Source: Pedobacter psychroterrae
GTDB lineage: Bacteria; Bacteroidota; Bacteroidia; Sphingobacteriales; Sphingobacteriaceae
Reading direction: 5' to 3'
Length of the DNA stretch: 64,000 nt
NCBI RefSeq assembly: GCF_004331695.1
Contig: NZ_SJSL01000001.1
Location: forward strand, 1,364,001-1,428,000
Each line of letters starts with the position of its first letter. The stretch's first letter is position 1. The position numbers and the translations under genes were made by a program. The notes beneath the pieces were generated by a model. The model was not told the origin of the DNA. It searched no databases and worked only from the letters and a program-made list of their open reading frames with translations. Of this stretch, positions 18,274 to 27,828 are shown piece after piece.

Positions 18274-20076
18274 TTACACCTGATTGTTGAAGTAACTGAT
18301 CAGCGTTTGCAATTGTTTTTTATTCAATACAGCAGCCAGTTCAGCTTCCGTTGCTTCTTTGATCTTCTTAACAGATTTAAAGTGTACCAGCAGTTTGTCT
18401 GACGTAGTCCTGCCAATTCCCGGAATTTGGGCCAGTTCGGTTTTCAATGTTCCCTGGTCTCTCTTTTTTCTATGAAACGTAATGCCGAACCGGTGGGCTT
18501 CATCCCTCAGTTGCTGAATTACCTTGAGGGTTTCAGATTTCTTGTCAAGATATAATGGATATGAATCTCCAGGATAGTATAGCTCTTCTAAACGCTTGGC
18601 TATTCCAATTACGGTAACTTTTTTATCAATGCCCAATTTCTTCAAGCTTATCAGCGCTGAAGATAGCTGTCCCTTACCCCCATCAATGATGATCAGTTGA
18701 GGTAATGTGTCCTCTTCTTCCAGCATACGCTTATAGCGCCGGTAAACCGCTTCTTCCATTGTGGCGAAATCATTCGGGCCTTCTACCGTCTTAACATTGA
18801 AATGGCGGTAGTCCTTTTTGGAGGGTTTGGCATCTTTGAATACGACAATAGCAGAGACTGGATATTTGCCCTGAAAATTTGAATTATCAAAGCACTCTAT
18901 GTGTTGTGGTAATTGTGTTAACCGGAGATCTTTTTGCATCTGGCTGAGAATCCTGTCTGTCCGTAGGTCGGGGTTGAGCTTTTCATACTGATTTAGTTTT
19001 TCCTTTTTAAAGAAGAGTACATTTTTTTGCGAGAGCTCCAGCAGTTTCTTTTTCTCTCCTAATTTAGGAACTGTGAACTTTAGGTTATTATCTGTAAGCG
19101 TAATTTCAAAAGGAACGATAATCTCTTTTGAAGTGCTGTTAAACTTAGTCCGGAATTCAGTAATGGCTATTGTCAGTAATTCTTCGTCGGTTTCATCGAG
19201 GCGCTTTTTGATTTCTATGGTTTGTGTCTGGATAATACTGCCATTCATTACCTTGAGATAATTTACAAAGGCATAGCGTTCATCAGATGCAATACTTACT
19301 ACATCTATATTGGTTATGGCACTGTTAACTACGGTTGATTTGCTCTGGTATTTTTCCAGAACCAATAGTTTTTTCTGATACTGGTGTGCATATTCGAAAT
19401 TAAGCTGGTCAACAGCAGTTTTAATGACTTGTTTTACATTTCTGATTACATTACCTATTTTGCCATCAAGGATGTCTTTAATCTCTTCTATTCCGTTGTC
19501 ATAATCATCCAATGCCTGATAGGCCTGACATGGACCTTTGCAATTTCCGATCTGGTATTCCAGGCACACCTTGAATTTATTCTGTTCGATGTTTTTAGGT
19601 GTGAGCGGAAGGTTGCAGGTGCGCAATGGATAAGTTTCTTTGATTAAATCTAATATAGTATGCATCATACCTACTGAAGCATAAGGGCCAAAATAGGTAG
19701 ATCCATCTTTAACCATTTTTCTGGTCCAGTAAAGGCGCGGGAACTGTTCTTTCTTGATGATGATCCAGGGATAAGTCTTGTCATCCTTGAGCATGATGTT
19801 GTACCTTGGCTGGTGCTTTTTGATGAGACTGTTTTCCAGCAGCCATGCATCAATCTCAGTGTCGACAATGGTAAAGTTTATCTTTCTGATTTTAGAAACT
19901 AAAACTCTTGTCTTCCCGTTCATTTGATTGTCCTTATTGAAATAGGAGCCAACTCTATTTCTCAGGTCTTTTGCTTTACCAATGTAAATGAGTATACCAT
20001 CAACATCCCAAAACTGGTATACTCCAGGTTTATGAGGGATGTCGGCCAATGCCTTTCTATATTCGAAAGCACTCAT
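18274..20076 (-). CDS. uvrC: UvrABC system protein C
   Basis: A 600-residue nucleotide-excision-repair endonuclease that makes the two incisions on either side of a lesion after UvrA/UvrB recognition. The N-terminal GIY-YIG domain (about residues 14-90, GVYQFWDVDGILIYIGKAKD), the UvrBC-like linker (about 200-235), the UvrC RNase-H-like endonuclease domain with acidic residues in CFDNSNFQG and IIDGGKGQLSS, and C-terminal helix-hairpin-helix repeats (IPGIGRTTSDKLL) are all present. It is the last gene of porW-pbp1A-uvrC, 9 nt after pbp1A. Confidence 0.97.
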   Translation of the reverse strand: MSAFEYRKALADIPHKPGVYQFWDVDGILIYIGKAKDLRNRVGSYFNKDNQMNGKTRVLVSKIRKINFTIVDTEIDAWLLENSLIKKHQPRYNIMLKDDKTYPWIIIKKEQFPRLYWTRKMVKDGSTYFGPYASVGMMHTILDLIKETYPLRTCNLPLTPKNIEQNKFKVCLEYQIGNCKGPCQAYQALDDYDNGIEEIKDILDGKIGNVIRNVKQVIKTAVDQLNFEYAHQYQKKLLVLEKYQSKSTVVNSAITNIDVVSIASDERYAFVNYLKVMNGSIIQTQTIEIKKRLDETDEELLTIAITEFRTKFNSTSKEIIVPFEITLTDNNLKFTVPKLGEKKKLLELSQKNVLFFKKEKLNQYEKLNPDLRTDRILSQMQKDLRLTQLPQHIECFDNSNFQGKYPVSAIVVFKDAKPSKKDYRHFNVKTVEGPNDFATMEEAVYRRYKRMLEEEDTLPQLIIIDGGKGQLSSALISLKKLGIDKKVTVIGIAKRLEELYYPGDSYPLYLDKKSETLKVIQQLRDEAHRFGITFHRKKRDQGTLKTELAQIPGIGRTTSDKLLVHFKSVKKIKEATEAELAAVLNKKQLQTLISYFNNQV

Positions 20077-20085
20077 TAAAAATTA

Positions 20086-22308
20086 TTAAAAGCCTAATTT
20101 TTCATCCAGTTCAGTTTCCTGTTCCTGCTGCTGGTATTGTGAGCAATCATAAATGATGGAAACACCATTTTTTGGTGGCTCGAAATCTGCTTTAGAGATG
20201 TTGAGCTTAGGATTTGCATAAATGCGTTTCATAAACCCTGCGAAGATAGGCAGGGCAGTTGTAGCGCCATCACCCTGTGCGGTGCTGGTAAAATGAAAAG
20301 CGCGGTCTTCGCAGCCGGTCCATACACCGGTAACCAATTGCGGGCTGATCCCCATAAACCAGCCGTCAGAATTATTTTGGGTCGTTCCGGTTTTACCGCC
20401 TATTGGTGTTTTTACACCATATTTTGAATATAATCTCCAACCTGTGCCGCTTGTAATAACTCCCCTGAGCATACGTGTCATTACGTAAGCGACCTCTTCG
20501 TTCATAGCTGGTACGGGGATTGGCTTTTCGCTGTGCAGCACCACGCCATTCTTATCCTCGATTCTTAAAATATAGGTGGGCTTTGTCCAGACTCCTTTGT
20601 TGGCAAATACACTGTAAGCACCGACCATGTCATACACTGAGGCATCAAATGAGCCCAGGGCAATGGAAGGATAAGCTGGTACATCGGATGTGATCCCCAT
20701 CCTTTTAATAAGTGTGGATACTGCGGTGGGGCCAACCTGCTTCATTAGATAAGCTGCTATAAAATTTTGCGAAAGGGCAAGACCTTTTTGAAGTGTCAAA
20801 TATCCAGGGACTGTCCCTGAGGACCGTGGAGTCCAGGGATCACTTCCAGGTGTTTCAATGGTGACAGGTTCGTTGAGCACTGGTAAGCAGGGTGAATAGC
20901 CATTTTCTACTGCCACCGCGTAAGTAAACGGCTTGGCTGTAGAGCCTACCTGCCGGGTACCCATCTTTACCTGATCGTATTTAAAGTGTTCGTAGTTAAT
21001 TCCGCCTACCCAGGCCTTAATATATCCTGTTTGCGGGTCCATGGCCATCATGGAATTGCGGAGCAGCATTTTATAGTACTTAACTGAGTCAATAGGTTTC
21101 ATTAGCGTATCAATATTCCCTCTCCAGGTAAAGATTGTGAGCCTGGTAGGCGTGTTGAAATCTTCCTTGATCTCCGCATCAGATTTTCCTTCAAGTTGTA
21201 ATGCTTTATACCTGTCTGAACGTTTAACACCTTGTTCTATCTGCATCTCTTTGCCTTTAAAAGGGTTTCTGCCCTTCCAGCTTTTAATAAATGAGAGCTG
21301 TAGGATCTTCATGTATTCTTTTTGGGCCTCTTCGGCAGCAACCTGCATGTCGTAGTTTATGGTCGTAATAATTCTGAGACCGTCTCTGTCAAGATCATAT
21401 GGGGTGCCATTGGGTTTTGTTATTGACCTTTCTTCAAATATTTTGCGGATATCACTTTTCAGAACCGCCCTGAAATAAGGCGCAATGCCGTCATTAACTG
21501 TAGCTGCACTAAATTTTAGACCGAGTGGTTTTTCTTTGTCTGTATCAAGCTGTTGTTGGGTAAGCATATTTTCCTTAACCATTAAGCCCATTATGGTATT
21601 TCTTCTGGCAATGGATCTTTCCGGATTACGTGTAGGGGAATATCTTGTGATGCCTTTTAAGATTCCGATCAGGGTGGCCGCCTGAGGTACTGTGAGTTTA
21701 TCCGGCGTAGTATTGAAGTATACCCTTGCAGCCGATTTAATGCCATAGGCCTGATTGCCAAAATCTACGGTATTTAAGTACATGACGATAATTTCTTCTT
21801 TTGTATAGTTTCGCTCAAGCTTTACTGCAATCACCCATTCCTGAAATTTCTGTAATATGCGTTTTGCGAAGTTCTTTTGTCTGCCTTCTTCCGAAAAGAG
21901 ATTTAAAGCTAATTGTTGGGTTATTGTACTTCCACCTTGCTTTTTCCCTACCAGGGCATATAAAAAAATGGTAAATGTCCTTTTGAAATCAATACCTGAA
22001 TGATCTCTGAACCTGATGTCTTCAGTAGCGATTAAAGCGTTAATGGCATTTGGCGATATTTCTGAATAGGTTACATTAGAACGGTTTTGGACAAAGTAAG
22101 TACCTAAGATCCTTCCGTCATCTGTAACAATTTCAGAAGCTTGGTTGCTCTTGGGGTGTTCGATATCTCTAAAAGAAGGAAGTTGTCCGAATAACCCGAA
22201 TCCAATAGCCACGATAAATAGTGCAAAAATGATGAGTGCTCCTATTAATAGTTTCCATAAGGTAAAGTTGTACTTTCTAATGTCCTGCGCCAAAAGTGGT
22301 TTGTTCAT
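20086..22308 (-). CDS. Class A penicillin-binding protein (PBP1A-type)
   Basis: A 740-residue bifunctional peptidoglycan synthase. It has a transmembrane helix at about residues 17-40, a GT51 glycosyltransferase domain with the catalytic Glu96 in ATEDIRFRDHSG and the GGSTITQQLALN motif, and a transpeptidase domain with Ser of STAKP near 455, SQNF near 507 and KTGT near 637. It polymerises glycan strands and cross-links them in the periplasm. It sits 2 nt downstream of porW, which implies coupled expression of a cell-wall enzyme with a T9SS component. Confidence 0.95.
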   Translation of the reverse strand: MNKPLLAQDIRKYNFTLWKLLIGALIIFALFIVAIGFGLFGQLPSFRDIEHPKSNQASEIVTDDGRILGTYFVQNRSNVTYSEISPNAINALIATEDIRFRDHSGIDFKRTFTIFLYALVGKKQGGSTITQQLALNLFSEEGRQKNFAKRILQKFQEWVIAVKLERNYTKEEIIVMYLNTVDFGNQAYGIKSAARVYFNTTPDKLTVPQAATLIGILKGITRYSPTRNPERSIARRNTIMGLMVKENMLTQQQLDTDKEKPLGLKFSAATVNDGIAPYFRAVLKSDIRKIFEERSITKPNGTPYDLDRDGLRIITTINYDMQVAAEEAQKEYMKILQLSFIKSWKGRNPFKGKEMQIEQGVKRSDRYKALQLEGKSDAEIKEDFNTPTRLTIFTWRGNIDTLMKPIDSVKYYKMLLRNSMMAMDPQTGYIKAWVGGINYEHFKYDQVKMGTRQVGSTAKPFTYAVAVENGYSPCLPVLNEPVTIETPGSDPWTPRSSGTVPGYLTLQKGLALSQNFIAAYLMKQVGPTAVSTLIKRMGITSDVPAYPSIALGSFDASVYDMVGAYSVFANKGVWTKPTYILRIEDKNGVVLHSEKPIPVPAMNEEVAYVMTRMLRGVITSGTGWRLYSKYGVKTPIGGKTGTTQNNSDGWFMGISPQLVTGVWTGCEDRAFHFTSTAQGDGATTALPIFAGFMKRIYANPKLNISKADFEPPKNGVSIIYDCSQYQQQEQETELDEKLGF

Positions 22309-22310
22309 TT

Positions 22311-25091
22311 TTAATAGTTTTTTTGGTAAAATTCTATATACTTGGTCAGCAGTTCCCCGCTGATAAGTTTGTCGAAATTCTCTTTGCTTATGATGAAACT
22401 GCTGTAAATGTTAACGGGTACCTTCATGATTTGTTTCAACTGAGGAGTAATTCCTGCAGCGTAAGATTTGACATCTTCAAAATTACTAAAGTTCCCAACA
22501 TAAATCAGTTGATCGTTGTCAAATTCTTTCAATTGATGCTTTAAATTGCTGCCTATATAATTTCCCCTGTTGAACTGACCTATTCCAAAACGGGAAGAGC
22601 TTAGGGTGAGGGCAGCATCGGAAACGTGTACTACAAAGTAATAGGTAGCAGATACAGCGTTATTAAAGGTGCCGTCTGTTATAATTGCTGGGATTACTTT
22701 ATCCGGTTCCTGAGCTTTTGGAGTTTCGGCAGGTTTTGGAGATGTATTATTAGGAAGCTGAGTTGTTATCTTTTCCAGAACCACTATTGGCTGCTTAGGT
22801 TTTACAACTGCAGAAATGACTACGGCTTGTTTTGCAGGATCTGAAAAAGGAGGCTCGTTTGGATCGAAATCTACCAGTGCAATTTTTCTTTTTTGGAATT
22901 CAGACAGATGGGCCATTACATAAGTAATGTGTTCCTTTACAAGGGGAGTAGTCAGTTTATCGTCTGGAAAATTTTCTATAATGTTATTTAAAGCAGTTAA
23001 AAGACTGTCTGCATTGTTTGTTCTTCCAATAGCTATGGCTTTTAAATAAGCCAGTTGCGGGGAAAGTATATTCGGGTTTCCGGATGAGAGGGCTTTGTTG
23101 GCTTGCCGGATAACAGAAATGAAATCTTTCTTTTCGTATTGAGAGAAAATGTCATTATATTGATTGTTGGCTTCGTTTTCAGCTTCGGACTGCTTTACCG
23201 AAAATGTGGGATCGAGTATGGTCTTAGCATAAATAGAACTCGGGAAATCTTTTAAGATCCGGTTCTTGAAATTTAAGGACTCTGCCGGGTCGTTAGGTTT
23301 ACTAATTAAATATAGACTATAATAAATTGAGGCCAGATGGTTGTTTTGAGGGAAGCGTATTAACAAAGTTTTATAAACATTTGCTGCTTCTGCGGTATCA
23401 TCAAGTTCCTGTAAATAAAAACTGGCAATCTCGTAGTAAGCATCTATTATTTTTTGATTGGAGGCCGCCATTAAAGCTGAATTCAGTGGTATCGCGGCAG
23501 TGTATTCTGCAATTAGCGATTCTTTATTTGAAGTCAGCGAGGTACTGTCGGGATTGATAGGACCGGCATTTGTGACATTTGTAATTTGCTGTGTTGTTTC
23601 CTGCGCAGATGTCCGGACACTTTGGCGCCAATTATTTTCTAATTTCCTATTACCCCATTTGCGTTTAAAATCGGAGAAGCCGATACTGATGGTCGTTGTA
23701 TTACTAAAGTAAAACGAATTTTGAGGCGGTAATTTATTTGCACTATAACCAGGTTGGGAATTGGGGTTTAACAAGTTATTACTGCTTTGAACTTGCGTAA
23801 TAATAACTGGATTTGCAAGCATCTGTATTTTGGTTTTGCGGAGTTCCTCAGGTAGTCTGGCAATAGATTGCAGCGTGTCCTGCAGGGTAATAAGCTCATA
23901 CCTGTCTGTAAGGTATTTCAAATTAATACTCTTTTTGAGTATTAGGTCATACCCCGGATAGTTCTTTGGTAAAGTATTTACCGTGCTGTCATAATATGAT
24001 TTTGCCAGTATGTCATCTTTGAAATGTTTAAAATTAAGGTCTGCGATTCTAAGATAGGAAAGTCCTTTTTGATGCTGATTTTTATTGCTTTTTTGAACAG
24101 ACAATAAATAATATTTTAAAGCTTCCTGAAATTCCTGGTCTGCAGCATGACCTTCTGCAATCTGAAAATATATCTGGTCATTATAGTCTAAGTTTTTATC
24201 ATCTTTCAAAAGTGCCAGCACTTGATCATGCTTATCTATTTTGTTGTTATTTTGAAGTGTTTTTAATTTTATCTGATTCAATGTTGCATTGAAATACATC
24301 TCAAATGGCGCATTGCTTCTCTGTACTTTCCTGTAGTTAACGGCTGCATCTTTATAATTCTGTTGCCTTTCGTACAGTTGCGCCAGAATATAGGTCCACC
24401 TGATTTTGTTCTGGTCCTTGCCGCCAGCTCTGAGGGCATCTTTTAAATAAGAGATTGCAGCGGTATCATTATTAAGATAAATGCACATTTGGGCAATTGT
24501 GGACAACGGCCCGGGAAGTTGTCTTTTTACTTTAACTTTTGGGAGTATACTATCCAGGGTATCCAGTACCTGGTTTGCTTCAGTAATTCTTCTGAGCTGC
24601 ATTAGACTACGTGCTTTCCAGTTTAATGCCTCAAGATAAGTGTTCTGGTTATTTTTGTAAGTTTTGGTGATATAATCAAAATATTCAGCAGCATTGAAAT
24701 AGTTGCCATTAAAGAAGCTTGCTTTTCCCAGGAGAATATAGGCATCGTCTGTATAATTACTGAAACTTTTTTCAAGGATAATAAGCTGGGCTTTTTTGAT
24801 GATATCATCCATCGGCTTAAGGTTCAAGCCCTGGTTAACCTCCATATTACTTACCTCAGGCCCAAGATATACGGGCAATATCTGATCATAATTGTCGGCA
24901 TAGTTTTCAGTGAGCTCCAGCTGGTGATTATTAAGCAGTACTTTTGAATTATAAATGTAATTGTAACGAGCAGTAAGATTTTGCATACTTCTACTGATCG
25001 CAGTATCCTTCTGTGAGCTGCAGGAAGATCCTATGCACACATATAATATAAATAATATTATCTTTAAATTGTAAATGCTGTAATTTTTCAA
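22311..25091 (-). CDS. porW: T9SS periplasmic lipoprotein PorW/SprE
   Basis: A 926-residue lipoprotein with a lipobox at Cys24 (CIGSSCSSQ). The body is a series of TPR-like helical repeats (for example ILLGKASFFNGNYFNAAEYF, YILAQLYERQQNYKDAAVNY), a proline-rich linker around 780-810 and a C-terminal domain of about 110 residues that contains a repeat-like VGNFSNFEDVKSYAAG segment. PorW/SprE is needed for T9SS function and links periplasmic and outer-membrane parts of the machine. The assignment rests on lipobox, TPR architecture, size and the neighbouring pbp1A; SprE is the Flavobacterium name. Confidence 0.88.
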   Translation of the reverse strand: MKNYSIYNLKIILFILYVCIGSSCSSQKDTAISRSMQNLTARYNYIYNSKVLLNNHQLELTENYADNYDQILPVYLGPEVSNMEVNQGLNLKPMDDIIKKAQLIILEKSFSNYTDDAYILLGKASFFNGNYFNAAEYFDYITKTYKNNQNTYLEALNWKARSLMQLRRITEANQVLDTLDSILPKVKVKRQLPGPLSTIAQMCIYLNNDTAAISYLKDALRAGGKDQNKIRWTYILAQLYERQQNYKDAAVNYRKVQRSNAPFEMYFNATLNQIKLKTLQNNNKIDKHDQVLALLKDDKNLDYNDQIYFQIAEGHAADQEFQEALKYYLLSVQKSNKNQHQKGLSYLRIADLNFKHFKDDILAKSYYDSTVNTLPKNYPGYDLILKKSINLKYLTDRYELITLQDTLQSIARLPEELRKTKIQMLANPVIITQVQSSNNLLNPNSQPGYSANKLPPQNSFYFSNTTTISIGFSDFKRKWGNRKLENNWRQSVRTSAQETTQQITNVTNAGPINPDSTSLTSNKESLIAEYTAAIPLNSALMAASNQKIIDAYYEIASFYLQELDDTAEAANVYKTLLIRFPQNNHLASIYYSLYLISKPNDPAESLNFKNRILKDFPSSIYAKTILDPTFSVKQSEAENEANNQYNDIFSQYEKKDFISVIRQANKALSSGNPNILSPQLAYLKAIAIGRTNNADSLLTALNNIIENFPDDKLTTPLVKEHITYVMAHLSEFQKRKIALVDFDPNEPPFSDPAKQAVVISAVVKPKQPIVVLEKITTQLPNNTSPKPAETPKAQEPDKVIPAIITDGTFNNAVSATYYFVVHVSDAALTLSSSRFGIGQFNRGNYIGSNLKHQLKEFDNDQLIYVGNFSNFEDVKSYAAGITPQLKQIMKVPVNIYSSFIISKENFDKLISGELLTKYIEFYQKNY

Positions 25092-25117
25092 GCTGTAGAT
25101 TGGTATACTTATATATG

Positions 25118-25151
25118 CAAAAGTATTTTATTCAGTGAATAACTTAACAAA
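25118..25151 (-). promoter_or_regulatory. Promoter of porW-pbp1A-uvrC
   Basis: On the minus strand TTTG (25151-25148) is followed after 22 nt by TACTTTTG (25125-25118), an exact TAnnTTTG. The predicted transcript would have a leader of about 20 nt before the porW ATG at 25091. The spacer is at the long end of the usual range. Confidence 0.5.
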
Positions 25152-25174
25152 AAACATTTATTTTATATAATTGT

Positions 25175-25402
25175 ATGAAAGATCCAAATGAAAAGAAGAG
25201 GAACATTGGTAGCTTTGCCCGATATTCTGCTATAAGCTTTCAGATGCTTGCTACGATAGGCTTGTTTGCATTTGGCGGATATAAGCTAGATAAATATATG
25301 GGGCATAAAACTCTGCTCTTAACAGCTTTACTAAGTCTGATGGGTGTAGTCATATCTTTGTATCAGGTTGTCAGGCAATTGAATAAAAATGATAATGAAT
25401 AA
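25175..25402 (+). CDS. AtpZ/AtpI-family ATP synthase accessory protein
   Basis: A 75-residue protein with two transmembrane helices (about residues 15-35 and 43-64) separated by KLDKYMGHK, the pattern of AtpZ-type small proteins placed at the head of F-type ATP synthase operons. Such proteins assist c-ring assembly or Mg2+/Ca2+ handling in other bacteria. It is the first gene of the ATP synthase unit, divergent from porW with an 83-nt shared upstream region. Confidence 0.8.
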   Translation: MKDPNEKKRNIGSFARYSAISFQMLATIGLFAFGGYKLDKYMGHKTLLLTALLSLMGVVISLYQVVRQLNKNDNE

Positions 25403-25423
25403 GTTAAACCAGCCCGAAATGTA

Positions 25424-25431
25424 TACTTTTG
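25424..25431 (+). promoter_or_regulatory. Possible internal -7 element in the atp operon
   Basis: TACTTTTG matches TAnnTTTG exactly in the gap between the AtpZ-like gene and the AtpI-like gene, 12 nt before the TTG used as the start of the latter. No good -33 partner is visible. Confidence 0.35.
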
Positions 25432-25443
25432 TAAAAAAAAGCA

Positions 25444-25836
25444 TTGATTTTGAGTTTAACAAGGTTCACTTTATTTTATCTAATCTATTGCGCAGCCCTT
25501 GCGGGAATAGCTTATTTGCTTCCTTTTCTTTTTCCTGATTCTATGGTTTTGGTGAGGCACTTCTGGGTTGTTTTCGGGTTTTTAGGAGGAATTACATTTA
25601 TAGCATATGTTGTTGCTGATCTTGGGATAAAACGCAACCCAGAAACAGGAATAATGGCCATTATGGGCTCTATAGCTTTGAAGATGATTTTTTCTATGGC
25701 TTTTGTGCTGATTTACAGCTTGAACAGTAAAGGAAAGGGGATGGTTTTTGTCTTGAATTTTTTTTCTTTATATTTATTGTTCAGCTTCTTTGAAATATAC
25801 TCTTTGTTACGTAACTTGCGCCACCAAAATAAATAG
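25444..25836 (+). CDS. AtpI-like membrane protein of the ATP synthase operon
   Basis: A 130-residue protein with four hydrophobic helices (about 7-28, 38-58, 68-90 and 98-118), like the small membrane protein found between atpZ and atpB in Bacteroidota; it resembles ATP synthase protein I only in topology. The start is unusual: the frame has a stop at 25432 and no ATG before the first helix, so TTG at 25444 or 25450 must be used. An alternative is an indel in the A8 run at 25433-25440: removing one A would join an upstream ATG (25395 or 25419) to this frame. It ends 17 nt before atpB. Confidence 0.75.
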   Translation: MILSLTRFTLFYLIYCAALAGIAYLLPFLFPDSMVLVRHFWVVFGFLGGITFIAYVVADLGIKRNPETGIMAIMGSIALKMIFSMAFVLIYSLNSKGKGMVFVLNFFSLYLLFSFFEIYSLLRNLRHQNK

Positions 25837-25853
25837 TAAAAATCTGCGACTAA

Positions 25854-26978
25854 ATGGATTGTAGCCACGTTTTTGAGTTTAAAGTTAATAGGTTAATTGT
25901 TGTTTTTGCGCTTTTTTTAGCGTTTTTTTCTCATGCATCCGTTGCGCTTGCTCAGGCGGACACGGCGCATGCAGGTGAAAATAGTCATACCAAAGCAGAG
26001 AAAAAATTTGATATTGGTAAATTTGCCTTACATCATATAGGTGATTCTCATAGCTGGCATGTAATAGGTAATACCTATATAAGCCTTCCCGTAATTTTAT
26101 ATACTTCCAATGGGTTTGTAACTTTTAGTTCCGGTGATTTTCTTCATGATGATGAGGCAAAAATTGTTGTGGAAAGAAAAGGTATGGGGTTTGTAAAACT
26201 TCATGAGAAAATCTATTATGCATCTGCGAATGCGAATTCACATGGGCAGTATGTAGATCTGGATGAAAAGCACCATGCTTCAAATGCACGGCCATTAGAT
26301 ATTTCAATAACGAAGAACGTTTGTACGCTGATCTTTTCGATCATCGTAATCCTTGCTGTTTTCCTTAATGTAGCCAATGGTTATAAAAAACGTAAGGGGA
26401 AATCTCCAAAAGGATTACAGTCCTGGATGGAGCCAATTATTCTTTTTGTAAGAGATGATATTGCGAAACCGAATCTTGGGCATAAATATGAGCGTTTTAT
26501 GCCTTATTTACTGACAGTATTTTTCTTCATCTGGTTTAACAATATGCTGGGCCTTGTGCCTTTCCTTCCTGGTGGGGCAAACTTAACGGGTAATATTGCT
26601 GTAACTATGGTTTTGGCGATTGCTACATTCTGTCTAACTGTATTTAACGGAAATAAATATTATTGGAAGCATATATTTATGCCCGACGTGCCATGGTGGA
26701 TGTATATAGTAATGGTTCCGGTGGAGTTATTTGGTATTTTCACTAAACCGATTGCCTTGATGATTCGTTTGTTTGCGAACATTACGGCGGGCCACATTTT
26801 AGTTTTGTCTTTAATCTGCCTGGTCTTTGTATTTAACAGTTTGTACATTGCTCCGATTTCCATTGCTTTTGCTGTTTTTATTGGTGCAATTGAATTGTTA
26901 GTTGCATTTATACAAGCTTTTATTTTTACCATATTGTCGGCCTTATTTATCGGTATGGCAATAGAAGAACACCATTAA
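25854..26978 (+). CDS. atpB: F0F1 ATP synthase subunit a
   Basis: A 374-residue integral membrane protein that forms the proton half-channels next to the c-ring. The essential Arg is in ALMIRLFANITAGH (near residue 303), and the terminal helices carry EL...FIQAFIFTILSALFIG. As in other Bacteroidota the protein has a long N-terminal extension: a signal-like hydrophobic segment (residues 11-33) and about 110 His- and acid-rich periplasmic residues before the first core helix near 148. It is followed by atpE after 38 nt. Confidence 0.96.
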   Translation: MDCSHVFEFKVNRLIVVFALFLAFFSHASVALAQADTAHAGENSHTKAEKKFDIGKFALHHIGDSHSWHVIGNTYISLPVILYTSNGFVTFSSGDFLHDDEAKIVVERKGMGFVKLHEKIYYASANANSHGQYVDLDEKHHASNARPLDISITKNVCTLIFSIIVILAVFLNVANGYKKRKGKSPKGLQSWMEPIILFVRDDIAKPNLGHKYERFMPYLLTVFFFIWFNNMLGLVPFLPGGANLTGNIAVTMVLAIATFCLTVFNGNKYYWKHIFMPDVPWWMYIVMVPVELFGIFTKPIALMIRLFANITAGHILVLSLICLVFVFNSLYIAPISIAFAVFIGAIELLVAFIQAFIFTILSALFIGMAIEEHH

Positions 26979-26995
26979 TTAGAATTATTTTTTAA

Positions 26996-27229
<234 letters not shown>

Positions 27230-27233
27230 AAAT

Positions 27234-27265
27234 AATTGTACCAGGTAGTAATGCCTGGTACAATT
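27234..27265 (+). terminator. Hairpin between atpE and atpF
   Basis: A perfect 12-bp inverted repeat (AATTGTACCAGG, loop of 8 nt, CCTGGTACAATT) lies 5 nt after the atpE stop and is followed by a short T-rich run (TTGTT). It could be a partial terminator or an mRNA-stabilising 3' structure that raises subunit c output relative to subunits b, delta, alpha and gamma. Confidence 0.6.
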
Positions 27266-27305
27266 TTGTTAAAGAAAAATATAAAATATTTTAATATATA
27301 CTTAA

Positions 27306-27800
27306 ATGGAATTATTAGTACCTGAAATTGGCTTGGTTATCCTTCAAACGATCGCATTTTTACTGCTGATGTTTTTACTTGCCAAGTTTGCATGGAAACC
27401 TGTATTGGCTGCCATTAAAGAGCGCGAGCAATCAATAGATGAAGCCTTAAACAAAGCTGAGCTTGCAAAGCAGGAAATGACACGGTTAACTGCTCAAAAT
27501 GAGGAGTTAATGAAAGAAGCGCGTTCAGAACGGGACCGAATATTGAAAGAAGCGAAGACTTTAAAGGATAATATTCTCCATGAAGCTAAAAATCAGGCCC
27601 ATACTGAAGGTGTGAAGCTAATTGAAAAAGCTAAAATAGAAATTGAAAATCAAAAGAAAGCAGCCCTAGCCGAGTTAAAAAGTCAGGTTTCTACTTTGTC
27701 AATTGACATTGCTGAGCGGATATTACGCAACCAGTTAACGGATAAAGCCAAGCAGCAGGATTTAGTTGCCAGCCTTTTAAAAGATGTTGAATTAAACTAG
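27306..27800 (+). CDS. atpF: F0F1 ATP synthase subunit b
   Basis: A 164-residue peripheral-stalk subunit with one N-terminal transmembrane helix (about residues 8-28, LVILQTIAFLLLMFLLAKFAW) and a long charged coiled coil (about 30-130) that contacts delta and alpha. The length and the AWKPVLAAIKEREQSIDEAL segment are typical. It starts 76 nt after atpE, a gap larger than elsewhere in this operon because of the hairpin. Confidence 0.97.
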   Translation: MELLVPEIGLVILQTIAFLLLMFLLAKFAWKPVLAAIKEREQSIDEALNKAELAKQEMTRLTAQNEELMKEARSERDRILKEAKTLKDNILHEAKNQAHTEGVKLIEKAKIEIENQKKAALAELKSQVSTLSIDIAERILRNQLTDKAKQQDLVASLLKDVELN

Positions 27801-27828
27801 TTGATAGTTTTTAGCCAGATATATTAAA

